Below, piece by piece: positions 54,960-64,000 of a stretch of 64,000 bases of DNA. Every line of letters starts with the position of its first letter. The stretch's first letter is position 1. The position numbers were made by a program, and so were the translations under genes. Below the pieces are notes generated by a model. The model was not told the origin of the DNA. It saw only the letters and a list, made by a program, of their open reading frames with translations, and did not search any database. The stretch is taken from NCBI GenBank assembly GCA_030374805.1, contig JARGSG010000117.1, positions 62,001 to 126,000 of the forward strand, given 5' to 3'. This stretch comes from Gracilaria gracilis. Its lineage: Eukaryota > Rhodophyta > Florideophyceae > Gracilariales > Gracilariaceae.

Positions 54960-55520
54960 GCGGTGGCTGTGTATTGGTGCGGGACGCTAAAGGTTTATCT
55001 CAAGTCCGCTTGAGGGACAGTGTCGCGATCTCTCTCGAGCCTCTCGAGAGAGGGCGATTTGCTTTGCTGTCAATGAGGATGATCCGTCAACATCGCCGAT
55101 AACTCGCGTCCCGTTCACTCGATTCGTGCACTCCATTCTTTTTCTAATCTACGATGTTGACGGCCCTACAAGCGGCTGCCACCACCGCCAAGTGCCATGC
55201 AAGTCTCGAGGAGAGCTGGCGCACAGCTTGTCTGCATGGACAAATCGCACGCCTACGATTCGTTACCTGCTGTGAACGCTGCCAGGACGGCACATCTGTT
55301 CATCAACACGCATAGAATGTAGCCAAGCTACGCGATGTCCGCAATTTAATACGGCCAACTAGCCCCCCGATCAAGACGCGTTTCATGGTTGGACTACCGC
55401 CAAGTTCAAAGGGCGAAGTGCTCCGTCGTTTGCAGTACACGGAATTGCGCCCACGAGAAGCGCATCGTCAAATCAATCGGCGGCACATTTCGAGGTAGGC
55501 TGCTCCGGGAGCACATTTGA
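54960..55520. other. intergenic
   Basis: No frame longer than 70 codons and no motif. It separates the sulfotransferase from uncertain coding sequence. Confidence 0.45.
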
Positions 55521-55527
55521 GCACGCA

Positions 55528-55910
55528 TCACACGCAGAAGCACATCGCCCACGCATCGCTTTGGTCGCGTTCGCCAAGCGCTTGCGCTCCGCGAGAACAC
55601 CAAACCTTCACAGGGAACCTTCGCTTGTGCTCTTCGTTCACCTCCGCGCTCACCATTACCAACGGGTCGGAGATGATGACCACGGTGATGATGAAACGAT
55701 TTGATCGATACACTTTCCGCACCAAAAAATTCATCGATGACCGCCTGATCGTCCCGACGTCAGCATGAAACTTCCGAGCTTCTGCCTCGTCAATGCACGT
55801 TCCGTCACGCTCCGCCCCACCTCGCACGCTCTACGTCCAAAATCAGCGCCTTCATGGCCTCCAACTCCGCGACGAAGAGACTGTCCCCACTCGCCGCCCC
55901 ACGCTCACAT
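55528..55910 (-). CDS. coding-like fragment, family not recognised
   Basis: The minus strand reads ELEAMKALILDVERARWG in one frame (about 55870-55820) and, after a small shift, FHADVGTIRRSSMNFLVRKV then YRSNRFIITVVIISDPLVMV and NEEHKRRFPVKVW. The composition and alternating hydrophobics look like a genuine alpha/beta protein. No start or splice sites can be fixed. A further minus-strand frame at 56210-55977 (RWMLCERNGGLLRFLRKLKAS) may belong to the same gene. Confidence 0.35.
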
Positions 55911-56293
55911 TGTAGATGCGTCAACTTTGATACCGCTCTACAGCGCCAGGCCGTTCAGCCATAGACTATCACACCGTCACCTTCCATGATGTGCAACAAG
56001 CGAGGCGGGGGATGACAAAGTCAAAGGACAGTGAAAGTGGAGGTATTCCGTGGAGGCAGTCTGTGCAGGCAGTCCGTGAAGGCAGTCATAGAGAGTAGCG
56101 ATGCGACGCATGTTATTCTTGGGGATCAAAGACGCCTTCAACTTTCGCAGAAACCTGAGCAAACCGCCGTTGCGCTCGCACAGCATCCACCGCCACCCCT
56201 TCAGCCCCATTCCGAAGAAGCCGTCCCAGATTCAGAATTGAGAAAAGCAGGGCGCTGCAGCTCTGCACCATTCGTAGTCATTTGGTGTGGCTA

Positions 56294-57274
56294 TCAGTTG
56301 TTTGGGGTCTCACAAGTGGCCAGGTGCGACTCATCAACCGCTCTGGTGATGACCTCATCTGGGGGATGGTGCTTTTCACCTTCCTCGAAGGTATACAACA
56401 CGGCGACGGCAATACGTTTGACATCAGCATCAAAATCCAAAGAAGCAACGCTAGTGGGGTATTTGGGGAACTGGGTGATTCGCTTCTTAGCATCACCATC
56501 CCAGAAGGACACGTACCCGTCGGCTGCCCCGGTGGTGAAGGAAGTGTACTTTCTGGTGTGAGCAATGCAGTTGACCGGATATGCGACGTCTTCTACGCGA
56601 TGGAATCTGAACGAGTACGCACGGGTTGGACCATCGACGTACTCGACGGCCACACGACCCTCAGTGCTGCCCACAACAAGCTGTTTGGCATTCAGCGAAG
56701 CGCTGACTCCTCTGAGCTGATACGAAAGAGTGTTGGGCACGACATCGAACAGAAAGTGAGAAGGATAGCGGCAGTCGATGAGGCGTATCTGGCGATTTGA
56801 GGTGATGAACACAATTCCATATTGGCCGCAGCGAGCACTGCCGTACACCTTACCACCTGCATCAATAAACACCGTACGCTCATTGGTGCGTACATCCCAG
56901 AGCATCAAACGCGAGTCTCAGCCGCCCGATGAGATAATGCTGTGCTCGAGAATGCTGGAGACGGCTCGAACGCCAGCCGAGTGAAAACCAAGCGGTCGAC
57001 AGTCCATGCCAGTCTCGCGCACGATGGCGAGCATAACGGTTCCGTCAAGGGCACCGGAGGTGACCATTTTGTCGCCGACCCATGTGGAGTCAAGCACGAC
57101 GGAGCCGAGATTGCTCTCAGTGCGCATGGTGCAGCTGGTGGACTCGTAGAGTGCTATTGTGCGGGCCCATGAGGACACGAGGATGTGGGGGGAGTTGGGG
57201 GCGAAGGTGACGCGCAAGATGGCATCCTGCTGCGCGGGATCTAGGACGTTGGTAGCATATGCGCTTGTGGTCAT
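56294..57274 (-). CDS. BUB3: BUB3 mitotic checkpoint WD40 protein (TGA at a conserved Trp)
   Basis: 326 residues from ATG 57274, the usual BUB3 length. BUB3 binds BUB1 and BUBR1/MAD3 at kinetochores in the spindle checkpoint. WD40 blades run through the whole prot­ein: VTFAPNSPHILVSSWA, DGTVMLAIV, DSRLMLWDVR, then the BUB3-specific sequence VGSTEGRVAVEYVDG, AYSFRFHR, YPVNCIAHTRKY, AADGYVSFWDGDAKKRI and YPTSVASLDFD, ending in a charged tail. The frame is continuous except for TGA at 56918-56920, exactly where relatives have Trp in GGWD (TGG to TGA). The open frame extends upstream to 57712, but the extra residues are Arg-rich and pass through palindromic DNA, so the Met at 57274 is the start. 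RAE1 is less likely given the VAVEYV segment. Confidence 0.85.
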
Positions 57275-57503
57275 GGGTTGGCAAGGAAGGTGAGGGGTGA
57301 GCGAAGGAGATGGGACACGTGGAAGGGAAGCCGCGGGGAAGGGAAGAACGCGGGGGAGCGTACGCGAGCAACACTTTGGGGCGACGAAGCGAAACGGTGT
57401 TGCATGTCTCCACAGGCGGGCGCGACGTCGAAGCACTGCGGCGGCACGTCTTATGAGAGAAGCAGATGGGGGCGTGGTGGATGCAACTTTATGTACCCTG
57501 TAA

Positions 57504-57557
57504 GTTACCAACGGTACCAACTTGGTACCGTTGGTAACGTACCTTCGTACTACGAAG
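57504..57557. repeat. twin palindromes upstream of BUB3
   Basis: gttaccaacggtaccaa (57504-57520), a single c, then ttggtaccgttggtaac (57522-57538) form a perfect 17-bp inverted repeat. Five bases on, cttcgta-c-tacgaag (57543-57557) is a second palindrome, also with a single central c. They lie 230-285 bp upstream of BUB3 and about 530 bp before the divergent glycosyltransferase. Confidence 0.9.
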
Positions 57558-58084
57558 TTCGTAGATAACGGTGGCTGGCGACGGGAGCGCAAGCGCGAGC
57601 CGAGACGTCGTGACGCACGGGCTGTTTTCGACGCACGCGTGGCCAAACTGCACGACTCGCTCACGCGGGTGCACGCGCCAGTCGCGGTTGGCACCACGCG
57701 CTGCGTCGTCATGCCGCGTTGCTCACCGGGTAGCGTTCCGCGCCGTACAACCGCGCCGGTAACCGTTTAGCCTCCGTTACCGCCATTGCCGCCGGTAGCC
57801 GCGCGCCGCTCCTGTATGTTTTGACGCCGAGGGCCGCTTTATTCAAGTTTTCGACCGCCCATAGACAGTGTAAAGGATGCCCCCTCCGCGCCGTGAGCCG
57901 TGCGCCACTTCGCCACCCTTTCACCCACCCCGCCGTCTTTCTTCATTGCGCTCGCCATACACGTCCATGACCTCGGGCCCGTCATGAGCCGCCTTGCTTC
58001 GCTGCCCGCTATCGCACAGCATGTTCTTGCCACGCGCGGATCGTTCGCCGTGCGCTCGCGCTGGTGCAATGCCTGTTCTCCTAC

Positions 58085-59010
58085 ATGACGCCGCGAGCGC
58101 GCTCCCAGCGCAAGCGTCACCCGCGTCGCCCGTCGCCGTCGCTGGCGTTGCCGCTGCTCATCTTCTCGCTCGCGCTCGCGCTATTCGTGCGCCGCTTCTC
58201 CGTGCAATGGGCGCCGTCCAATCCGGCTTCGTCGTCGCTCGTCATCTTCACCGCCTCCAATTGGATGTACCGTCACTTTCTGCAAAACTTCAAGTGCAAC
58301 CTGGATAATTTTAATCTCACATATGCACCGGTTGTCTACTCGCTCGTAACGAGATCACCAAGAACAAACTCAAGGCCATGCTCTCCGCGTTGCTTTCTGG
58401 ACTTCACGTCTTGTTATTTGACGCCGATATCTATTGGTGCTCTGATCCTGCGCGCTATCTACAACAAATTATTGCGCGTTGGCCTCACTATCAGAATGCC
58501 AATGTGCTCATCCAACCAGAAGCCAACTATCGCACTCTTAATTCCGGCTTCTATATGGTGCGATCCAATGAACGCACTGTAGCCCTCTTTCGCGCTCTTA
58601 TGCAAAACATACACATCGATTACCATGATCAAGATGTTGTCAACAAAATCTTCGACGACCCCGAATACGGAGGGAGCAAGATCATGGAGTCGTACGGAGA
58701 AGTTCCATATCGTTGTCAAAGCCGAAGCGCTGAAATTCGCCTTCTTCCCGCTTCAAAGTTCCCATCTGGAGCCCAGTTATATTCGGATATAAACTTTTTT
58801 CACTACTCGAGACAACAGCTTCGGCATATGTGTGACAGCAATGATTTTGTTGTCTTGCACAACAATTTTATCAAGGCGAAGAAGAAGAAAGCCAGATTCA
58901 TTGTAAAGGGTATGTGGTTTGCCTCTGGAAGCGAAGACGACCTTGTTTGTCTTCAGCAACCAATAGACACCGACGCAGTATCAATAAGAACCTGCGGCAG
59001 TTACTGCTGA
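58085..59010 (+). CDS. GT77-like nucleotide-sugar glycosyltransferase (one frame change)
   Basis: Type II membrane protein: basic N-terminus (TPRARSQRKRHPRR), signal anchor (LALPLLIFSLALALFV), stem, then a Golgi-lumenal domain of the Nucleotid_trans (PF03407) class. Motifs: HVLLFDADIYWCSDP (the DxD metal/nucleotide site), LNSGFYMVRSN, DQDVVNKIF, and a late LHNNFIKAKKKK. Family members transfer xylose, arabinose or galactose onto wall polymers. Near 58350 the frame shifts by one base between PVVYSLV and ITKNKLKAML. The ATG at 58085 is preferred over 58064 because it places the basic stretch directly before the anchor. The stop TGA at 59008 is certain. With the sulfotransferases it points to extracellular-matrix polysaccharide synthesis. 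Confidence 0.75.
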
Positions 59011-59858
59011 GAAATCAAGATCTTAGGAGCGCCATTTGTGTTTATATTAGATGATTCACTCAGATATATCAGACACAACCTATATATTCACATCCCTTCA
59101 TATCACAGGTCTGTCACCTCTCCCGACTATCAGTGCTGAAATCCTCAGGTTAAAAGCATCACCACTGCTTTTGCAATTGGCGGCAGCGAGCAAAGACAAA
59201 ATGCAGCAAAGAGTCGTACTTCTGCGTATGTTGCCATGGCTTTCGTCTTTTTTCGCGTACTGGTATCCAACGCCTTTGGTTGAGTTGAATGCTTTCACAT
59301 GATCTGTTGTTTGTGTTGACCACCGCGATGAAGCTCGAAACTCATGTAAGCAGGGGTACAACTACATCAGGACGCTCGGCTCACTTCTCCTCGAGCGTTT
59401 CCCACAGCTCCTTACCGTAAATCGTTTACGGCCACAGTGCTAAACAGTCAAGTTTCATTTGGTTCTATGTCCATACCAATAAGTTCAGGACACCATAGAG
59501 AGCGTTGTGCAACTGACCTTCCGGCCTGTAGTATGTGCTTTGTTATCCTTTTCGCGAATGCCAATCTATGCCCGCAAGTCCGTGTAGACTTTCCAACATC
59601 CTGTTTCCATGCATTCGTTTTAGCTCATCTTGTTATCAGATTCTTTTTCTTCTTCTTAATGACGAGTCTTCCTTCTGCGCTTGTGATCTGTGGCGTTCAC
59701 GTTCTTCTTTATTAATGTTTTCAGTTCAATTTTCTGAGTGGAAGAAGGGTGTTTTCTGAAACACATATCCCAGCGCTTTCCCAGTCGGTGCATAACCCGC
59801 GTTTACGAATATCCCTAACACAATCTTTTTCTTCCCATAATTCTTAAGACTGGTTCGT
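59011..59858. other. intergenic
   Basis: Short frames only, AT-rich, with several pyrimidine-rich runs (ttctttttcttcttctt near 59641). It separates the convergent glycosyltransferase and SPO11 genes. Confidence 0.5.
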
Positions 59859-61178
59859 TTACTTGCATGATGAGCTTAGAGATAGAATCTTGTACAACAC
59901 ATAGTCAAGCAGGGCGTGGCTTCCCCTAAGTATTCCACTGTTGACAGCGAGGGCTTCCATTTCAAACTTCGTTTGAGCAGTTTTCTTGTTTTTGGCTTCC
60001 TGCAACAGGTATTGTTTGGGAAGTTTTGCATCTGCATCCTTCCCACACCGAGCAAGCATTCCATCAAGTAGGGAGTTTTCTTTCTTGTTCAACTGCAGAA
60101 CTTGTAAGTCTTCCAGCTTAAACATCTTGCCCCGGTCGGAGTGCTTGACTCTGAGCCACTGAACTTTGTGACCCGCAAGGCTTTCTATGTAGCTTGTGCT
60201 GAGTCCATGGGGGTCTGCATTGGTTACTATATATATCGGCATTGGTTCGTGAGACACGTTGTTTGCTTCCGCAACAGTGCGTAGGAACAGTCGAGTCCCA
60301 ATATCTAGGTAGAAGTTTAACCTGCGCAGGGGTATGGATCTGTTAGAAGAGCCTTATTCTGATGGCTGGGAAGTCGAATATTTGGAAGTCAAATCAAAAC
60401 CTCTGGTTTCCAACATACCTTTACATGTGATAACCAAAAACGAAGACAGAGCTCCTCGGTCCCCGGATTCATCTATCAAAGAGTGAAACGCAGCCTCTTT
60501 CTCCACTCTTGTGTGTTCATGTAATCTCTAAAGTCAGTACTCTGGACTGAAACCGATGCCAGACAAAGTTTTACCCTTCAGACAGGAAAGGCAACGGATC
60601 TGACTTGAACTCATAAGAAGGAGCTTCGCAATGTAGCAATCCAGCGGCTAGGGGCTAGCAACTGCGGATCAAAGCAAAGAAGAAACTTACACAATGATAG
60701 CACGAGCATCAGAAATAACGTTCATCAAACGCTCTGGCCTAGCTGGGATCAAGCAACCAGTATTGCCAAACATGCCAACGTCAACCGCATTTTCAAATTC
60801 ATCAACGAAAGTAACTCGTCCCACTATAAGACTCTTTGGAACCGCGATTATGTTGAGCTCGTTTCCATGAACATCCAGGGAAGAACTGAGATGAAATAAA
60901 GCTCTACCAACTGATTCTGGAGTTGGAAATAGGGATCGACACATGTAGAATACATCTCTCTTCGTGATTAGCTTCCCACAGCGGATGCTGGAATGGGCAA
61001 GAAAGGCGAGATATGAAACCCGCAGCGCAACCTTTGAATCAAGGGGAACATGTGGCAACGTTGGGTGCTCGTTAATTCGTTCGCGCTTCTTCCCAAGCAA
61101 AACACGCCTAAGCCCACTGAGAGTGATGAGCTCCAAATTTTCCAAGAGTTTACTTCCTGTGGAATGAGATGCTTCCAT
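59859..61178 (-). CDS. SPO11: SPO11/TOP6A-like meiotic DNA cleavage protein (three exons, intact)
   Basis: Exons 61178-60691, 60507-60419 and 60304-59859 give exactly 340 residues in frame. Introns: 60508-60690 (GT|GTAAGT ... ACAAG|AG) and 60305-60418 (AAAG|GTATG ... ACCTAG|AT). Exon 1 has the catalytic winged-helix region KLITKRDVFYMCRSLF (Tyr nucleophile) and HGNELNIIAVPKSLIVG. The first junction creates IIVVEKEAAF and exon 2 ends SSFLVITCK, both diagnostic of the TOPRIM domain; exon 3 gives DIGTRLFLRTVAEANN and VTNADPHGLSTSY, where family members have DxDPYG/DADPHG, so the first acidic residue is Asn here. SPO11 makes the double-strand breaks that start meiotic recombination. The open, spliced frame stands out among broken neighbours. 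Confidence 0.85.
60259..60690 (-). other. SPO11 intron-exon block
   Basis: Contains the 183-bp and 114-bp SPO11 introns and the 89-bp middle exon. No other gene is seen here on either strand. Confidence 0.7.
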
Positions 61179-61356
61179 GATCCAGGTTACGCTGCCACTC
61201 TTTGGCGTTGCGTTGTATCTTCTCTTTATATTCGCTCACAGAAACAGTCAAGCTCAACAATGCCAGTTGAAGCCTCTGTGCTAAACGTACATCACTGCAG
61301 TTTCGTTTCGAAGCTTGCGCGAGAACTGTTTGATGCGAAAGATCAAAGTCCCATAT

Positions 61357-62166
61357 TCAGGATGCTACAACAGCGGCGAAACGAAATGGTGCATCAATAT
61401 ATGGACGATCAACTCTTGGTATACCGAAAGAATCCAAAACGTCGCCCAAACAATCGAAGGACATTCCCCACAACACGATGTGTGGAGCATGTACTATAGG
61501 AGCCTGTACTACGTCTACAGCATAAGGGAGGACATCCAAGGCCCGCATTCTGCAAAACGTAAACCCAAGGCTTTGCAAAACTGATCCTGCCATGTTTGTG
61601 AGAGAATTCATCTTCATTGCCTGCCGAGGAATCGAATGACTTACGACGTTTCGTGACCATCGATGTAGATGGGACAATAGAACCCAGAAAGCGGATGCAA
61701 TTTCTGAGGGATTCAAAACCATTCTCAGAGAATGAGGTTCTTTCTGAAGAAACACCAATGCAGACAGAACTCCTCGCTTCTGCTGATTCTGGATGATTGG
61801 TCGATCTTGAATTCGAGATATGAGTTCGTAAGCCGACGTGTTCAGATCCAGACCAATCTCTTTCTTTGTTTCACGGAGAGCTGTCGAAAGGTCGTTGTTA
61901 TCTTCCGGATCCTGTCTTCCCCCCGGGAACGCAATGTGAGCAGACCACGGGTCTCCTTCTCTAGGAGCACGGTGAATAAACAGGAGGTCGAGAGGCACAT
62001 GTGCCGAATTTGACGTCGATGGCCGGAAAATGATCGCAACTGAGGCTCTCTGTGATCCTTGTCGTACACCAGGACTGGGAAATCGCCGCTTGAGATTCTG
62101 AACAAGGGCGCACAAGTTGGTTTCCTCATTGTTCCGTGAAGAATACTGTACACACGCACCACTCAT
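61357..62166 (-). CDS. Nudix hydrolase, CoA diphosphatase (NUDT7/8) type
   Basis: 269 residues from ATG 62166, one open frame. The CoA-pyrophosphatase signature LLFIHRAPREGDPWSAH is followed at once by the Nudix box IAFPGGRQDPEDNNDL...ALRETKKEIGLDL (Gly, Glu, Arg-Glu and Glu residues of the metal site all present, with the two-residue longer spacing usual for this subfamily). The later HAPHIVLWGMSFDCLGDVL is the C-terminal helix seen in NUDT7/8-like proteins. It would cleave CoA or acyl-CoA to 4'-phosphopantetheine compounds and ADP, in peroxisome or mitochondrion. The frame remains open upstream through a duplicated 36-bp unit, but without another ATG. It lies head-to-tail with SPO11 on the minus strand. 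Confidence 0.8.
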   Translation of the reverse strand: MSGACVQYSSRNNEETNLCALVQNLKRRFPSPGVRQGSQRASVAIIFRPSTSNSAHVPLDLLFIHRAPREGDPWSAHIAFPGGRQDPEDNNDLSTALRETKKEIGLDLNTSAYELISRIQDRPIIQNQQKRGVLSALVFLQKEPHSLRMVLNPSEIASAFWVLLSHLHRWSRNVVSHSIPRQAMKMNSLTNMAGSVLQSLGFTFCRMRALDVLPYAVDVVQAPIVHAPHIVLWGMSFDCLGDVLDSFGIPRVDRPYIDAPFRFAAVVAS

Positions 62167-62224
62167 GAACGGAGAGGGCGGCAAGCAACACGCACCACTC
62201 CTGAACGGAGAGGGCGGCAAGCAA
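62153..62224. repeat. 36-bp direct tandem duplication
   Basis: Two copies, 62153-62188 and 62189-62224, of cacgcaccactc(a/c)tgaacg..., differing at one base. The ATG of the Nudix gene lies in the first copy; the second copy has ctg at that place. In the Nudix frame the unit encodes LPPSPFxSGACx twice. Confidence 0.9.
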
Positions 62225-62429
62225 GAGGTTCCGAAAGAATGGCCACCTTTGGTACAAAGCTTTCAAACTAGGTGGAGGGGGTGGGTAGACACTGGATCTT
62301 TAGGCATCTGCCCATTCCGCAAGGATGTTTGTGGTGGAACTAAATTGGGTGAGACGAGATCGATTTTAAGGTATGTACATGGATATGAATCATATCATAT
62401 GATACAGTAAGATAGTTAGTTCAACTACA

Positions 62430-63928
62430 TTAACCGGAAACCACCAGCTGTCGCTCTGGGTGATACATCTTGCGCCGCTTACTAATGAGATCAATAGTCG
62501 TATCAATTTCCTTTCTAAAGGCCTCTGCCTCTGCCACGATAACCTCGTATCTTTCTGACCACCTCCGACTCCCGAATACTTTCCATGGAAGGCTGAAACG
62601 CTTTCTTGGGGTTTCACTGGCACCCCTGTATTCTTCGTTCAGGGATAACCTTCTCTTCCGCACTGGTGACTCGAAATCATCTTGATCAAGAACATCTTTT
62701 CTATATACATCATCGACATAGCGATGCCTTTTTCCAAGACTGGACTCCTTTCTTCGATCCCCTGTATCACTGCTATAACGATTATTATCGCCCGCAAACA
62801 CTGATGTGAACAAGACGTTAAGACGGCGAATTCTGGAAGTCTGCTTCTCCTCATCGATTACTCTTGCTAGTGGGGCTTCCACATTATTTAAATCCCGGAG
62901 CAACGAAGATACTAAGCGAGGCATAATGATGCCTAAGGCCCAACAGAACTCCACAAGTCCTTGAAATCCATCATGACGGATTTTCGGAAACGCTATTCCC
63001 CCAAAGTACAAAGGGAACCGAGATACCTTTCGTAACTTTGGTCATTGTTCTCAGTTAGCATCGGAAGCTTCATTCTCCGAGTAAGCTCAGCTCCAACTCG
63101 GATGAATTGAAGTCGATGATACGAGAACTCTGTTGGACACCTTCTCGCGTTTTCAGACACTTCTTTCGCAACTCTGCGCCAATTCCTGTTCACGATTCTT
63201 ATCACGTCGTAGAGTTCATTGCAGCCAGGGCTTTGACACCGAGAAAACTGCCAATGCCAATGTCTCCATCCAAGCATTATTCCCGACTTCAACGAGTTTT
63301 TCACCCACCCGTTTAAGTTGGAAATCGATCTGTGAGTAACAGAACGGCTTGATGGCAGACAACGCTCTCTGCGATATACCCTGTTAACTGAGGATCTTGA
63401 CCCCTTTGCAATACAGTCTCTCTACAGAGCACCACACACCGCACACCGCACACAATATCTCGGGTCAAAAGAGACTGAGCCCATTCCGATTCATCTCCTT
63501 GTTCTAGTTTTTCTTTCAGACTGGCGGATATGATTCAAAAGGTTTTTGTTCGCGTAGAAGAACTTTTCCGCATGTTCATCAACGTTGCGCGTTTCAGGAC
63601 TTCTCAGCAAAGCCGTTTTTTGGTGTTCATATATCTCCTCCCACGCGTCGCCTCCCTTTTTTCGAAGCTCAGAAAGAGTAGGAGATGGAAGCTCGGGGAA
63701 AGGTAGTCCTTCTCACGACCAGCTCTTTGACTCGTCCAAGACCTCCTCTGCTCTCGTGATCCTAGCCCAAGTGCGACAAAGTTCTTCAAACCCAGTCTGA
63801 CAAGCGCACAACGTGTCCGAGCGACTCAGCAGCCCTCCTTCGTTTAGGGATCGAAGGACGGAAAAGGCTATCCTCATACTCTCTTCAATGGACTCAGTAT
63901 GCCTTGCAATTTCAAGAGTCTTCCACAT
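62430..63928 (-). CDS. hypothetical nuclear-type protein (one stop, two to three frame changes)
   Basis: A long minus-strand gene, not recognised. From Met 63928: an N-terminal helical part (FSVLRSLNEGGLLSRSDTLCACQ), an in-frame TGA at 63713-63715, then ELRKKGGDAWEEIYEHQ, FFYANKNLLNHIRQSE. After shifts near 63500 and 63310 follow TRDIVCGVRCVVLCRET, GWRHWHWQFSRCQSPGC with Cys residues, and FIRVGAELTRRMKLPML. After a last shift near 63015, FPKIRHDGFQGLVEFCWALG leads to a basic, Ser-rich tail with several RKRR clusters (VRKRRLSLNEEYRG, TPRKRFSLPWKVFG) resembling nuclear-localisation signals. About 480 residues in all. It may begin outside the window. Confidence 0.45.
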
Positions 63929-64000
63929 CGCTCTTCATGGCGATGCGCCCGCGCCTTCTTCGTTATGGAAACGATCCTTTGTCGCTCTTCGACAACTCTC

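Noticed and set aside
57275-57712. 146-residue N-terminal extension of BUB3
   Set aside because: Arg-rich and passing through the twin palindromes; BUB3 length and sequence start at Met 57274.
7549-63928. Alternative genetic code with TGA as Trp or TAA/TAG as Gln
   Set aside because: TGA clearly ends the Nudix and glycosyltransferase genes, TAA the SPO11 and copia pol frames, and TAG the zinc-finger gene; interruptions include frame changes as well.
1-64000. tRNA, rRNA or CRISPR loci
   Set aside because: I looked for tRNA T-loop and cloverleaf patterns, rRNA core sequence and evenly spaced repeats; none was convincing by eye.

Overview
This is a 64 kb piece of eukaryotic nuclear DNA. It has short GT-AG introns (48 to about 180 bp), N-terminal signal anchors, and clearly eukaryotic genes (SPO11, BUB3, ABC1-type kinase, NB-ARC/WD40, SEL1L, bifunctional HisHF). 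It also has a Ty1/copia retrotransposon, a Mutator-like (MULE) DNA transposon and a piggyBac remnant. Two carbohydrate sulfotransferases, a GT77-like glycosyltransferase, small compact genes and repeat-rich GC islands fit a red seaweed of the Chondrus type best. That assignment is inference; no rRNA, tRNA or organelle marker was found.

Layout. 0-7.5 kb: GC-rich, minisatellite-bearing DNA with one coiled-coil ORF (2.9-3.7 kb). 7.5-10.5 kb (minus): an RND/Dispatched-like sterol-sensing membrane protein, joined nearly in frame to a piece of an ABCB (ATM/HMT) transporter. 12.2 kb: a two-exon C2H2 mini-protein. 12.6-15.7 kb (minus): a helical-repeat membrane protein and a broken plastid-type ABC1 kinase. 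16.4-16.9 kb: a SEL1L fragment. 19.7-20.7 kb: a sulfotransferase. 20.7-24.7 kb (minus): an EF-G lacking its GTPase domain, then an NB-ARC/WD40 STAND gene. 25.2-25.9 kb: an intact kinase-like gene. 27 kb: the N-terminus of a sucrose-type transporter. 29.46-35.3 kb: a whole MULE with long inverted repeats and an 841-residue transposase, set into a hypothetical gene. 37 kb: a HisHF fragment. 38.3-44 kb: several hypothetical genes and a Ulp1-like peptidase. 44.54-51.70 kb: a nearly whole copia element with LTRs, 5-bp target duplication, half-tRNA primer site and an unusual antisense peptidase-like ORF. 52 kb: piggyBac remnant. 54-64 kb: a second sulfotransferase, BUB3, a glycosyltransferase, SPO11, a Nudix CoA-diphosphatase-like gene and a hypothetical nuclear protein.

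Two themes stand out. First, many host genes are partial or carry one to several stops or frame changes, while the transposase, retroelement pol, SPO11, kinase and Nudix frames are open. Either the locus is a gene graveyard of copied fragments or the assembly has residual errors; the mixture argues for at least some real decay, and true TGA stops rule out simple code reassignment. Second, the copia element carries, antisense to pol, an ORF with a papain/Josephin-like cysteine-peptidase signature, and a Ulp1-like peptidase lies about 500 bp upstream of the element. This is the best candidate for something undescribed.
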